Assembly: GCF_001425825.1 (NCBI RefSeq)
Contig: NZ_LMDM01000025.1
Location: forward strand, 5,162 to 59,742
Length of the DNA stretch: 54,581 bases
Direction: 5' to 3'
Source: Rhizobacter sp. Root1238
Lineage (GTDB): Bacteria; Pseudomonadota; Gammaproteobacteria; Burkholderiales; Burkholderiaceae_C
Shown here: piece after piece, positions 16,472 to 24,490 of the stretch
How positions within the stretch are numbered: position 1 is the stretch's first letter
Layout: each line of letters begins with the position of its first letter
Program-made: the position numbers and the translations under genes
Notes under the pieces: generated by a model
What the model saw: only the letters and a program-made list of their open reading frames with translations
The model's database searches: none
What the model was told of the DNA's origin: nothing

Positions 16472-17338
16472 ATGGCCCGATTCGACCCCGACCGCCTCGA
16501 CCAGCAATACAACAACCGGGCGCGCATTCCGGAGCACCCGGAGATCTTCGAGCGCTGGGCGCGGGCATCGGCGCTGTCGCGCGACAGCATGTCGCGCCGG
16601 CTCGACGTACCCTATGGCGACGGCCCGAACGAGACGCTGGACATCTTCCCGTCGCCGCGCGCCGGCGCCCCGGTGCTGGTGTTCATCCACGGCGGCTGGT
16701 GGCGCTCGCTCGACAAGTCCGAGCATTCCTTCGTCGCGCCGACCTTCGTGCATGCCGGCGCGATGGTGGTGGTGCCGAACTACGCGCTGTGCCCGGGCAC
16801 GCCCGACGCGCCGGTCGGCATCGACACGATCGCGCTGCAGATGGCCGGGGCGCTGGCCTGGGTGTGGCGCCACGCGGCGCTGTACGGTGGCGATCCGCTG
16901 CGCATCATCGTGGCCGGGCATTCGGCCGGCGGCCACCTGGCCGCGATGCTGCTGAACTGCGAATGGCGCCAGCTGGGGGCCGACCTGCCGCCGAACCTGG
17001 TGCGCGGTGCGCTGGCGATCAGCGGCGTGTTCGACCTGGAGCCGGTGCGCCGCACGCCCTTCCTGGCGGCCGACCTGCGGCTCACGCCGGCGCTGGCCGC
17101 GAAGCTGAGCCCGGTGGCGATGCCGGCGCCGAACGGCGTGCTGTGCGCCGCGGTCGGCGCCGACGAGAGCGAGGAGTTCCTGCTGCAGAACGACGCCATC
17201 CGCACCGCCTGGGGCGAGCGCGCGGTGCCGGTCTGCGAGCGCATCGCCGACGCCCATCACCTGACCGTGCTGCACGACCTGGCGTCGCCCGACGGGCGGC
17301 TCAACCACCTGACCCGCCAGTTGCTGGGGCTGGGCTGA
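16472..17338 (+). CDS. Alpha/beta hydrolase, kynurenine formamidase-like
   Basis: The 288-aa protein has the alpha/beta hydrolase fold with FIHGGWWRSLD (oxyanion motif HGGWW), the nucleophile elbow GHSAGGH, and a terminal catalytic His in DAHHLTVLHD. The HGGWW/GHSAGGH pairing and the N-terminal QYNNRARIPEH segment are typical of arylformamidase-like esterases that hydrolyse N-formylkynurenine, but many members act on other esters. It is divergent to the pilin gene and stands alone; the next gene is rubrerythrin, with a 126-bp gap containing a likely promoter. Substrate is uncertain. Confidence 0.85.
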   Translation: MARFDPDRLDQQYNNRARIPEHPEIFERWARASALSRDSMSRRLDVPYGDGPNETLDIFPSPRAGAPVLVFIHGGWWRSLDKSEHSFVAPTFVHAGAMVVVPNYALCPGTPDAPVGIDTIALQMAGALAWVWRHAALYGGDPLRIIVAGHSAGGHLAAMLLNCEWRQLGADLPPNLVRGALAISGVFDLEPVRRTPFLAADLRLTPALAAKLSPVAMPAPNGVLCAAVGADESEEFLLQNDAIRTAWGERAVPVCERIADAHHLTVLHDLASPDGRLNHLTRQLLGLG

Positions 17339-17361
17339 CAGGCTCGTTTACCCGCAGAAAA

Positions 17362-17428
17362 CATAGCCGCCTGCTATGCACCGCATTGAAGCTTTGTATT
17401 TGCCGGCGAACGGCGGTCGCGCTAGGGT
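17362..17428 (+). promoter_or_regulatory. Putative promoter and dyad upstream of the rubrerythrin operon
   Basis: The region is less GC-rich than its surroundings. TTGCCG at 17400-17405 and TAGGGT at 17423-17428, with a 17-bp spacer, form a plausible sigma-70 promoter. Upstream, CATAGC (17362-17367) and GCTATG (17373-17378) form a perfect dyad with 5-bp spacing that could bind a regulator. Both are pattern matches only. Confidence 0.4.
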
Positions 17429-17464
17429 TCGCGGGTTCATTTCATCCACCAGCAGGAGAGCGCC

Positions 17465-17884
17465 ATGGGATTGAAAGGATCGAAGACCGAGCAGAACCTG
17501 AAGGACGCGTTCGCCGGCGAGTCGCAGGCCAACCGCCGCTACCTCTACTTCGCGAACAAGGCCGACATCGAAGGGCAGAACGACGTGGCGGCGCTGTTCC
17601 GCTCCACCGCCGAGGGCGAGACCGGCCATGCGCACGGCCACCTGGAGTTCCTTGAAGCCGTGGGCGACCCGGCCACCGGGCTGCCGATCGGCTCGAGCCG
17701 GCAGAACCTGCTGGCCGCGGTGGCCGGCGAGACGCACGAGTACACCGACATGTACCCGGGCATGGCGCGACAGGCGCGCACCGAAGGCTTCGACGAGATC
17801 GCCGACTGGTTCGAGACGCTGGCCAAGGCCGAGCGATCGCACGCGAACCGCTACCAGAAGGCCCTGGACGCGCTGGTCGATTGA
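17465..17884 (+). CDS. Rubrerythrin (diiron domain only)
   Basis: The 139-aa protein is a ferritin-like diiron protein with GESQANRRYLYFANKA, EGETGHAHGHLEF and AGETHEYTDMYPGMARQA, giving the paired E-x2-H ligands; the tail ETLAKAERSHANRYQ supplies the last set. It lacks the C-terminal rubredoxin domain of classical rubrerythrins, so an external electron donor is needed. The family reduces hydrogen peroxide. A ribosome binding site, GCAGGAGAG, precedes the ATG. It is followed after 4 bp by an Fe-S oxidoreductase and then DUF3501, a recurring three-gene set, so the Fe-S protein may supply electrons. Confidence 0.92.
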   Translation: MGLKGSKTEQNLKDAFAGESQANRRYLYFANKADIEGQNDVAALFRSTAEGETGHAHGHLEFLEAVGDPATGLPIGSSRQNLLAAVAGETHEYTDMYPGMARQARTEGFDEIADWFETLAKAERSHANRYQKALDALVD

Positions 17885-17888
17885 CGGC

Positions 17889-19235
17889 ATGACCCGCGAA
17901 GGGAACCTCGAAGCGCCGACACGCCATCCGGTCGACTGGAAGAACCCCTCGTTCCACGACGAGGGGGCCTGCCTCCACGAGATGGAGCGCGTCTTCGACA
18001 TCTGCCATGGCTGCCGGCGCTGCGTGAGCCTGTGCCAGTCGTTCCCGACGCTGTTCGACCTGATCGACAACAGCTCGACCGGCGAGGTCGACGGCGTCGC
18101 GAAGGCCGACTACGCGAAGGTGGTCGACCAGTGCTACCTGTGCGACCTCTGCTACATGACGAAGTGCCCGTACGTGCCGCCGCACCCGTGGAACCTCGAC
18201 TTCCCGCACACGATGCTGCGCGCCAAGGCCATCAAGTTCAAGCGTGGCGGGGTCGGGGCGGGCGAACGCTTCCTCGCGTCGACCGACGTGCACGGCCAGT
18301 TCGCCGGCATCCCGGTGGTGGTGCAGGTGGCGAATGCGCTGAACCGCACGAAGCCGATGCGCCGGCTGCTCGACACCACGCTGCACGTGCACCCCGAGGC
18401 CTGGCTGCCGGACCTGGCGGCGAGCCGCTTTCGCTGGAGCGCGGACAAGCGCGGCGCGGCGACCCGGGTCACGAATGGCGAGCGCACGCCGGGCAAGGTG
18501 GCGATCTTCTCGACCTGCTACGTCAACTACAACGAACCCGGCATCGGGCATGACCTGCTGAAGGTGCTGGCGCACAACGACATCCCGTACGAGATCGTCG
18601 ACAAGGAGTCGTGCTGCGGCATGCCGAAGCTGGAGCTCGGCGACCTCGACGCGGTGGCGCGGCACAAGGAAGCCAACGTGCCGGTGCTGGCGCGCTACGC
18701 GAAGGACGGCTTCGCGATCCTGAGCGCGATCCCGAGCTGCACGCTGATGTTCAAGCAGGAGCTGCCGCTGCTGTTTCCCGACGACGCGGACGTGACGCTG
18801 GTGCAGCAGGCGATGTTCGACCCGTTCGAATACCTGGTGGCCCGTCACAAGGACGGCCTGCTGAAGACCGACTTCAAGCAGCCGCTCGGCAAGGTCAGCT
18901 ACCACGTGCCCTGCCACGGCCGGGTGCAGAAGATCGGCCGCAAGACCGAGGAGCTGCTGAAGCTGATCGGCCAGGCGGTGACGGTGCAGCTGAACACGGT
19001 GGAGCGCTGTTCGGGGCATGCCGGCACCTATGGCGTGAAGACGCCGACCCACCCGGTCGCGATGAAGATCGGCAGGCCGGTGTTCAAGGCGATGGCGGCC
19101 AACGGGCCGGACTACATCAGCTCCGACTGCGCGCTGGCGGGGCACCACATCGCGCAGGGCATGGCGCAGCAGGGCGCGCCGGCGGCGACGCTGGCGCATC
19201 CGCTGAGCCTGGTGCGCATCGCGTACGGCCTGTGA
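17889..19235 (+). CDS. Fe-S oxidoreductase, heterodisulfide reductase-type (GlpC-like)
   Basis: The 448-aa protein has two 4Fe-4S ligand sets near the N-terminus, CHGCRRCVSLC and CYLCDLCYMTKCPY, then two CCG-type domains (DKESCCGMPKLE and CHGRVQKIG/ERCSGHAGTYG). This is the layout of HdrD/GlpC-type electron-transfer subunits. No membrane helix is evident. It begins 4 bp after the rubrerythrin stop and ends near the DUF3501 start, so the three are likely cotranscribed. Family knowledge suggests electron transfer to a partner, here probably rubrerythrin; this is inference. Confidence 0.88.
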   Translation: MTREGNLEAPTRHPVDWKNPSFHDEGACLHEMERVFDICHGCRRCVSLCQSFPTLFDLIDNSSTGEVDGVAKADYAKVVDQCYLCDLCYMTKCPYVPPHPWNLDFPHTMLRAKAIKFKRGGVGAGERFLASTDVHGQFAGIPVVVQVANALNRTKPMRRLLDTTLHVHPEAWLPDLAASRFRWSADKRGAATRVTNGERTPGKVAIFSTCYVNYNEPGIGHDLLKVLAHNDIPYEIVDKESCCGMPKLELGDLDAVARHKEANVPVLARYAKDGFAILSAIPSCTLMFKQELPLLFPDDADVTLVQQAMFDPFEYLVARHKDGLLKTDFKQPLGKVSYHVPCHGRVQKIGRKTEELLKLIGQAVTVQLNTVERCSGHAGTYGVKTPTHPVAMKIGRPVFKAMAANGPDYISSDCALAGHHIAQGMAQQGAPAATLAHPLSLVRIAYGL

Positions 19236-19249
19236 AGGGGGGCGTCGAG

Positions 19250-19825
19250 ATGATCACGAAAGACAGCCTGCTGACGCTGGAGGCCTACGCGAGGATCCGC
19301 CAGGCGCAGCGGCCGGCGTTCATCGCGCACCGCCGGCTGCGCTCGGTGGCGCTGGGCGAGCACGTCACCGTGCAGTTCGAGGACGAGCAGACGATCCGGC
19401 GCCAGATCCAGGAGATGCTGCACATCGAGAAGATCTTCGACGAGGACGGCATCCGCGGCGAGATCGAGGCCTACGCGCCGCTGCTGCCCGACGGCGGCAA
19501 CTGGAAGGCGACGATGCTGATCGAGTACCCCGACGTGCACGAGCGCCGCCGCGAGCTGGCGCGGCTGATCGGCATCGAGGACCGCATGTTCGTCGAGGTC
19601 GAGGGCCATGCGCGCGTCTACGCGATCGCCGACGAAGACCTGGATCGCGAGACCGACGAGAAGACCTCGGCGGTGCATTTCCTGCGCTTCGAATTTCCGC
19701 CCGCTGCACGTGAAGCGCTGCGCGCCGGGGCGGCCTGCAAGCTGGGCTGCGACCACACGCACTACCCGGCGCATGTGGCGATCAGCGCGGAGACGCTGGC
19801 GTCGCTGGCCGGGGACCTGCGGTAG
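19250..19825 (+). CDS. DUF3501 family protein
   Basis: The 191-aa protein begins MITKDSLLTLEAYARIR and has a conserved basic, acidic helical pattern (FEDEQTIRRQIQEMLHIEKIF) followed by beta-rich sequence with a CKLGCDHTHYP motif of possible metal ligands. It matches DUF3501 as I know it from rubrerythrin/Fe-S clusters; the biochemical role is unknown. The ATG at 19250 has a GAAGGGGGG ribosome binding site; a GTG at 19232 overlapping the upstream stop is a weaker alternative. It meets the LRR-like gene tail to tail. Confidence 0.85.
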   Translation: MITKDSLLTLEAYARIRQAQRPAFIAHRRLRSVALGEHVTVQFEDEQTIRRQIQEMLHIEKIFDEDGIRGEIEAYAPLLPDGGNWKATMLIEYPDVHERRRELARLIGIEDRMFVEVEGHARVYAIADEDLDRETDEKTSAVHFLRFEFPPAAREALRAGAACKLGCDHTHYPAHVAISAETLASLAGDLR

Positions 19826-19835
19826 GCCGAAAGGG

Positions 19836-21323
19836 TCACTGCCGGGCGGACGGTTCGTCGATCCAGCGGCTGTGCCGTTCGCACAATTGCAGCATTTCGT
19901 CGGCCGTGAGGATGTCGAACTTTCGGCCCAGCTTCACGAGGTGCAGCATGTGCGGCCCGGTCCTCTGGGTGGAGGGCTCCTGCAGCAAGGCCAGCATGGC
20001 GTGCCGGCGCGCGGCGCGTGCGGCTGCCCAGACGGTCTTCGACACCCGGATCACGCCTTGGCAGTCCCGCATGTCGGGCGCGGCTTTCCGACCCACCAGG
20101 AACTCGGCCACCACGGGGCCGATGTCCGACACGGGCCCGAGCTGGTGTTGCGCCATGGCGGCATTGAGGAAGCTGCTGCAGGCAGGGGCCATCATCTCGA
20201 CCGGCGCGACGGCGAAGCGGTCCCTGTTGGTGGCCAGCGCGGCGGACAACTCGGCGGGGAGTTCGCGCGGCAGATCGTCGCCATGGACATCGAGGAGCGT
20301 GAGGGCGCTGAAGGCGCCGTTCCGCCGGACCGCACCGATCCAGGCCTGCAGGCCCATCGCCTCGAACACATGACACGACACGGTCAGCGACGTCAGTCGC
20401 AGCAGACTGGCAATCGCCTGCGTGAGCGCCGCGGCGGTGTTGCGGGTCGCGACTTTGGGAGCGCGGTCGATGTCCACCGTCAGCGATGCCAACGGCAAGG
20501 ATGAGCCGGCCCTCGACATCGTCTGGAACAGTCGCGAGAGATCGCAACCCGCCGCAAGCCTGAGCCTCAGATCCTGCAAGGCCGGCATTCGCATCAGGGG
20601 GACCGCGATCTGGTCGAAGTGATCGGCGGTCCAGGATTCGTCGATGCACAATTCCAGGCATTGCAGGTCTTGCAGGCTGGACAGGGTCTCTGACAGCACG
20701 GCGGCGATGGCGTCCGGCTGGTCGTCGGTCCAATGGCGCCACGATGAGAGGTGGTGGTGGGATCGCAATCCACGCGCGATGCTCAGGCCGACGCCGGGGT
20801 CCATGTCTTCCGGCGTGATGTGGAAGCTGCGCAGGTGGTGCGTGCTCGACAGCGCTACTTCCAGCACGGCGATGTCCTGGACTTCGGCGCTGAAGTTCTC
20901 GAGCTTCATGTCGACGATCTGCGGGCAGGCGTGGAGCAGGTGAGCGATCAACTCGGGGCTGGGGCTGATGATGTCGTGGGTCAGCGCGCCTGCGCAGAAC
21001 AGCGTGGCGATGTGCGCAAAATTGTCCACCCAGTCCTCGCCGTTGCAGGTCTGAAGCAGCTTGGTGTGGTCGGGGCCATTCCATGTCGACGCAAAGCTTG
21101 CGGACGGCAACTGGGTGGCCAGGCGCCAGATGGCTTGATGGGTGTCGAGGTTCGGGTTGAACTTGCCTCCTTGCATCAGTTCGGCCATGAGCACGACGCC
21201 TGTGCAGGAAGGCTTCTGTTCGTTGGAGGCCGATGAAGATCGCAGGCGTTTCATGGTGGGCAGGCGACGAAGCGAAGTGGAAAGCCTGTGAGTGGCGATT
21301 CGCCGCATCCGGTTTCCAGACAT
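19836..21323 (-). CDS. Leucine-rich-repeat-like orphan protein
   Basis: A frame of 495 aa whose central part (about residues 190-340) shows repeated L-x-x-L-x-L units, for example LQDLQCLELCIDESW, MPALQDLRLRLAAG, LPLASLTVDIDRAP and FSALTLLDVHGDD, consistent with degenerate RNase-inhibitor-type leucine-rich repeats. The base composition looks lower in GC than neighbouring genes, and codon choice is less biased, suggesting transfer. There is no signal peptide. The start is uncertain: 21323, 21308, 21254 and 21188 all begin with ATG and none has a good ribosome binding site. It resembles secreted LRR effectors in overall design, but a host-directed role is speculation. Confidence 0.7.
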   Translation of the reverse strand: MSGNRMRRIATHRLSTSLRRLPTMKRLRSSSASNEQKPSCTGVVLMAELMQGGKFNPNLDTHQAIWRLATQLPSASFASTWNGPDHTKLLQTCNGEDWVDNFAHIATLFCAGALTHDIISPSPELIAHLLHACPQIVDMKLENFSAEVQDIAVLEVALSSTHHLRSFHITPEDMDPGVGLSIARGLRSHHHLSSWRHWTDDQPDAIAAVLSETLSSLQDLQCLELCIDESWTADHFDQIAVPLMRMPALQDLRLRLAAGCDLSRLFQTMSRAGSSLPLASLTVDIDRAPKVATRNTAAALTQAIASLLRLTSLTVSCHVFEAMGLQAWIGAVRRNGAFSALTLLDVHGDDLPRELPAELSAALATNRDRFAVAPVEMMAPACSSFLNAAMAQHQLGPVSDIGPVVAEFLVGRKAAPDMRDCQGVIRVSKTVWAAARAARRHAMLALLQEPSTQRTGPHMLHLVKLGRKFDILTADEMLQLCERHSRWIDEPSARQ

Positions 21324-21332
21324 GTGTCTGTG

Positions 21333-22217
21333 TCAGGGGGGCGATCGCCCGACGCCGAACAGCTCGGCCACCGCTTCCCGGTACTGCGGCTGCCCCAGGT
21401 CGTTGGTGCTGTGGTGCGATGCGCCTTCGATCAGCACGAAGCGCTTCGGCTCTCGGGCCCGCTCGAACAGCGCGCGGCCGAGCGCCGGCCGGATCAGGGT
21501 GTCGTCGCTGCCGTGCACCACCAGCACCGGCGAGCCGACGTCGGCGATGCGCGATGCGGCGTCGAAACGCTGCGTGATCAGCGGGCCGACCGGCAACCAG
21601 CCCCAGCGGAAGGTGGACACCACGTCGGGAATCGACGTGAAGCTGCCTTCGACGATCAGGCCGGCCTCGTCGGGCACCTCGGCCGCGAGCTGCACCGCGA
21701 TCGCGCCGCCGAGCGAGTGGCCGAAGATGAAGCGGCGGGACTGCGGGCGCTTGTGCGCGAGCCAGTCCCAGGCGGCATGGGCGTCTTCATCGGCCAGCGC
21801 CTGCGACGGCAGCCCGGCGCTGCTGCGGCCGAAGCCGCGGTAGTCGATCGCGAGCACCGAGAACCCCAGTTCGTGCATGCGCCGCATGCGGGTCGCGCTG
21901 GTGCGCACGTCGAAGCGGGCGCCGTGCAGGTAAAGCAGCACCGGGGCCGTCGGGTCGTCTTGCGCCAGCCACAGGCCGTGCAGGCGGACCGCCTGGTCGC
22001 GCGATTCGGCGAGGGTCGAACGGTAGTCGATCCAGGCGTCGTCCATGCCCTTGGCGGCCGCGGCCCCGCCGGACCAGACGCGGTCGCCGGGCTGGAAGAT
22101 CCACGCGCGCTGGCGTTCGTCGAGCGACGCGCAGCCGATCTGCAGGCCGAGCAGCAGGGCCAGGCCGGCCGCGAGGGCGGCCGGGCGGTGCCATCGGCGG
22201 AGGGACAACGGGCGCAT
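21333..22217 (-). CDS. Alpha/beta hydrolase lipoprotein
   Basis: The 294-aa protein has a lipoprotein signal peptide ending in LQIGCASL (lipid-attached Cys near residue 29). The mature domain is an alpha/beta hydrolase: LLYLHGARFDVR (oxyanion region), IDYRGFGRS, FGHSLGGA (Ser nucleophile), HGSDDTLIRP (Asp) and ASHHSTND (His). It looks like BEM46-type serine hydrolases with unknown substrate, located in the periplasm or at the membrane. It lies downstream of the chitosanase gene on the same strand, with a short hairpin between, and 9 bp before the LRR-like gene. Confidence 0.88.
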   Translation of the reverse strand: MRPLSLRRWHRPAALAAGLALLLGLQIGCASLDERQRAWIFQPGDRVWSGGAAAAKGMDDAWIDYRSTLAESRDQAVRLHGLWLAQDDPTAPVLLYLHGARFDVRTSATRMRRMHELGFSVLAIDYRGFGRSSAGLPSQALADEDAHAAWDWLAHKRPQSRRFIFGHSLGGAIAVQLAAEVPDEAGLIVEGSFTSIPDVVSTFRWGWLPVGPLITQRFDAASRIADVGSPVLVVHGSDDTLIRPALGRALFERAREPKRFVLIEGASHHSTNDLGQPQYREAVAELFGVGRSPP

Positions 22218-22235
22218 CGGGCAAGGATGTTGCCA

Positions 22236-22257
22236 CGCCGTCGAACAGGCGACGGCG
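22236..22257 (-). terminator. Hairpin between chitosanase and hydrolase genes, possible weak terminator
   Basis: CGCCGTCG (22236-22243) and CGACGGCG (22250-22257) form a perfect 8-bp stem with a 6-base loop. On the transcribed minus strand no T-run follows, so intrinsic termination would be weak; it may instead stabilise the chitosanase transcript. Confidence 0.3.
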
Positions 22258-22286
22258 CCGCTCGGGCTTTCCGGCCGCGCCGGGCG

Positions 22287-23186
22287 CTACTTGATGCTGA
22301 AGCTGTCGCCGTAGACCTTCCAGTTCAGCGGCGTGTTCAGGTCGAAGTTGCCGGCCTTCAGCCAGACGCGCTGCGCGGTGTCGACGCGCGTGGTGTCGCT
22401 GTGCGCCTCTTCGGTCTTCATCGCGGCCACGCGGGCATCGAGGAAGGCGTTCAGGTAGGCCGTCTCGTCGCCGCCTTGTGCGGGCGTCCTGGCCTTCGCC
22501 ATCGCCGCCTTGCGGATGCCGCCGAAGCTGACGCCGTCGTTGCCCGGGCCGTGCATCACGATCGCGTCGTAGTAGGCGAACTGGCCGAGCGCGCGCAGCC
22601 CGTCGGTCTTCGCCTGGCTGACGGCCGGGTTGAAGTAGGTGTCGTCGCGCACGCTGTCCTGCGACTGCTGGAAGACCACGTCGGCCGCGGCGATCTTCCA
22701 GTCGCCGGTGTAGTTCGGATCGAGCCCGGCGTGCGAGTCGCTGCCGTTCACCTTCTTCAGCGCCGCCAGGTATTTGGCCAGCACGTTGTTCGGCGAGCGC
22801 TGGGTGTAGTCCTGGACGACCTCCAGCATGTCGCTGGTGCCGGAGCAGAAGCCGATGATGCCGCCGGTGTAGCCGCGGCCGTCGCCGATGTCCTGGATGT
22901 AGGCGTACTGCGCCTTCCAGTTCAGCGACGAGTTCTCGGCGCTGGACACGATCTGCATCGCGATGTCTTTCTTGCGGGCATCGGTCAGGTCGGCCGACGA
23001 TGGCGCCGGAGCCGGAGCCGGGGCAGGGGCAGGGGCAGGGGCTGGAGCGGGTGCCGGTGAAGGCGCGGGTGCGGGTGCCGGCGGAGCGCCCGACACCGGC
23101 GGGGACGATTCGTCGTCCGAGCCCCCGCCGCAAGCGGAGAGGGCCATGCTCAACGACAGCAGCGCAACGCGGGTTCGACGGTTCAT
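22287..23186 (-). CDS. Chitosanase, glycoside hydrolase family 46, lipoprotein form
   Basis: The 299-aa protein has a lipoprotein signal (LSMALSAC, Cys19), a ~30-residue Pro/Ala linker, and a GH46 chitosanase domain from about residue 64. The domain matches the Streptomyces N174 enzyme closely: MQIVSSAENSSLNWKAQY contains the general acid Glu84, IGDGRGYTGG contains Asp102 (18 residues apart, as Glu22 and Asp40 in N174), and TPAQGGDETAYLNAFLDAR follows. It hydrolyses beta-1,4 bonds of chitosan. Lipid anchoring with a flexible linker would display it at the cell envelope. GH46 is mainly actinobacterial and Bacillus, so transfer is possible. The start at 23186 gives a typical signal; 23216 adds ten residues. 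Confidence 0.95.
   Translation of the reverse strand: MNRRTRVALLSLSMALSACGGGSDDESSPPVSGAPPAPAPAPSPAPAPAPAPAPAPAPAPAPSSADLTDARKKDIAMQIVSSAENSSLNWKAQYAYIQDIGDGRGYTGGIIGFCSGTSDMLEVVQDYTQRSPNNVLAKYLAALKKVNGSDSHAGLDPNYTGDWKIAAADVVFQQSQDSVRDDTYFNPAVSQAKTDGLRALGQFAYYDAIVMHGPGNDGVSFGGIRKAAMAKARTPAQGGDETAYLNAFLDARVAAMKTEEAHSDTTRVDTAQRVWLKAGNFDLNTPLNWKVYGDSFSIK
23001..23093 (-). repeat. Hexanucleotide-type tandem repeat encoding the Pro-Ala linker
   Basis: Within the chitosanase gene, this ~90-bp stretch is a run of six-base units of the form CCGGAG or GGGGCA type that encode alternating Pro and Ala. Such tracts change length by replication slippage, so linker length may vary between strains. Confidence 0.7.
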
Positions 23187-23283
23187 GATGGAAAAGTCCG
23201 GTGGAATCGTTTCCATTCTGAACGCGCGATGCCACCGCGGCGGTGCCGGGTTGTGACCAGCTGCAACCCCGCTGTCGGCGGCT

Positions 23284-24159
23284 TCAGGCGCGGGTGCGCC
23301 GCGCGGCCCGCCAGCCTTCCACGCTGTACACCGCCAGCGCCAGCCAGATCAACCCGAAGCCCGCCAGCCGCGCGCCGCCGAACGGCTCGCCGAACAGCCA
23401 CACGCCGAGCCCGAACTGGATCGTCGGGCCGATGTACTGCATCAGCCCGAGCGTCGTCATCGAGATGCGGCGCGCGCCGGCGGCGAACAGCAGCAGCGGC
23501 ACCGCGGTGATCGGCCCGGCCGCCAGCAGCCACAGGTTGGTCGCGGTGTCGGGCAGCGGGAAGAGCCCGGTGCCCTGCGCCTGCCAGAACAGCAGCGCGG
23601 CGACGGCCAGCGGTGCGAGCAGCATCGCCTCCAGCGCCAGGCCCTCCAGCGGCCCGAGCACCGCCACCTTGCGCAACAGCCCGTAGCTGCCGAAGCTCGC
23701 GGCCAGCACCAGCGCGATCCACGGCAGCTGGCCGGCCTGCACCGTCAGCCAGACCACGCCGGCGCTCGCCAGTGCGAGCGCGACCCACTGGCCGCGCCGC
23801 GGCCGCTCGTGCAGTACGGTGTAGCCGAGCAGCACATTGACGAGCGGCGTGATGAAGTAGCCGAGGCTCGCGTCGATCACATGGCCGTTGTTGACCGACC
23901 AGATGTAGGTCAGCCAGTTCACCGCCAGCAGCAGCGCGCTGGCGGCGAACGCGCCGAGCACGCGCGGCTGGCGCAGCAGCGGCCGCAGCCAGCTCCACTG
24001 GCGGCGCACGCCCAGCACCATCAGCACGAAGACCAGCGACCACACGATGCGGTGTGCCAGCACCTCGCCGGCCGGCAGCATGGCGAGCCGGCGGAAGAAC
24101 AGCGGGAAGACGCCCCACAGCGCGAAGGCGAAGGCAGCGTAGAAGAGTCCGTAATTCAT
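23284..24159 (-). CDS. rarD: RarD-type EamA family transporter
   Basis: The 291-aa membrane protein has about ten helices and begins MNYGLFYAAFAFALWGVFPLFFRRL, followed by a short AHRIVWSL loop, LLAVNWLTYIWSVNNGHVIDASLGYFITPL and ISMTTLGLMQYIGPTIQF. These motifs are specific to the RarD branch of the drug/metabolite transporter superfamily (linked to chloramphenicol sensitivity in E. coli; the natural substrate is unknown). It is divergent to the MoaD-like gene, with 44 bp between the start codons. Confidence 0.9.
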   Translation of the reverse strand: MNYGLFYAAFAFALWGVFPLFFRRLAMLPAGEVLAHRIVWSLVFVLMVLGVRRQWSWLRPLLRQPRVLGAFAASALLLAVNWLTYIWSVNNGHVIDASLGYFITPLVNVLLGYTVLHERPRRGQWVALALASAGVVWLTVQAGQLPWIALVLAASFGSYGLLRKVAVLGPLEGLALEAMLLAPLAVAALLFWQAQGTGLFPLPDTATNLWLLAAGPITAVPLLLFAAGARRISMTTLGLMQYIGPTIQFGLGVWLFGEPFGGARLAGFGLIWLALAVYSVEGWRAARRTRA

Positions 24160-24203
24160 CCGGTGGATTGTCGCGGCTGGCCGCGGCGGGCATCATCGCG
24201 CCC

Positions 24204-24473
24204 ATGGCCCACGTCGTGTTCACGCAGCAGCTGCGCCGCTTCATCGAGACGCCCGAGCTCGATGTCGACGCCGTCAGCCTGCGCGGCGCGCTCGACGCGG
24301 TGTTCGCCACGCACCCGCGGTTGCGCGGCTACGTGCTCGACGAGCAGGGCCACCTGCGGCCGAACGTGGTGGCCTTTGTCGACGGCGTGCGCAGCGACGA
24401 CCGCGTGGCACTGGCCGATGCATTGCGGCCGGACAGCCGGATCCACGTGATGCAGGCGCTGTCCGGCGGTTGA
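24204..24473 (+). CDS. MoaD/ThiS-like ubiquitin-fold protein
   Basis: The 89-aa protein begins MAHVVFTQQLRRFIETPELDVDA and ends IHVMQALSGG. The terminal Gly-Gly and the beta-grasp pattern are the hallmarks of MoaD/ThiS sulfur carriers, which are adenylated and thiocarboxylated at the C-terminus by an E1-like enzyme. No E1-like gene is nearby. It lies 17 bp before a BNR-repeat propeller gene, a pairing I recall as recurrent, with unknown function. The start at 24204 is the first ATG that yields the complete beta-grasp fold. Confidence 0.85.
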   Translation: MAHVVFTQQLRRFIETPELDVDAVSLRGALDAVFATHPRLRGYVLDEQGHLRPNVVAFVDGVRSDDRVALADALRPDSRIHVMQALSGG

Positions 24474-24490
24474 TCTTCAAGGAGTTGCCG

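Noticed and set aside
23001-23093. Gly/Ala-rich reading frames on the plus strand over the chitosanase linker
   Set aside because: They are antisense to the Pro-Ala coding repeat and have no homology or start signal.
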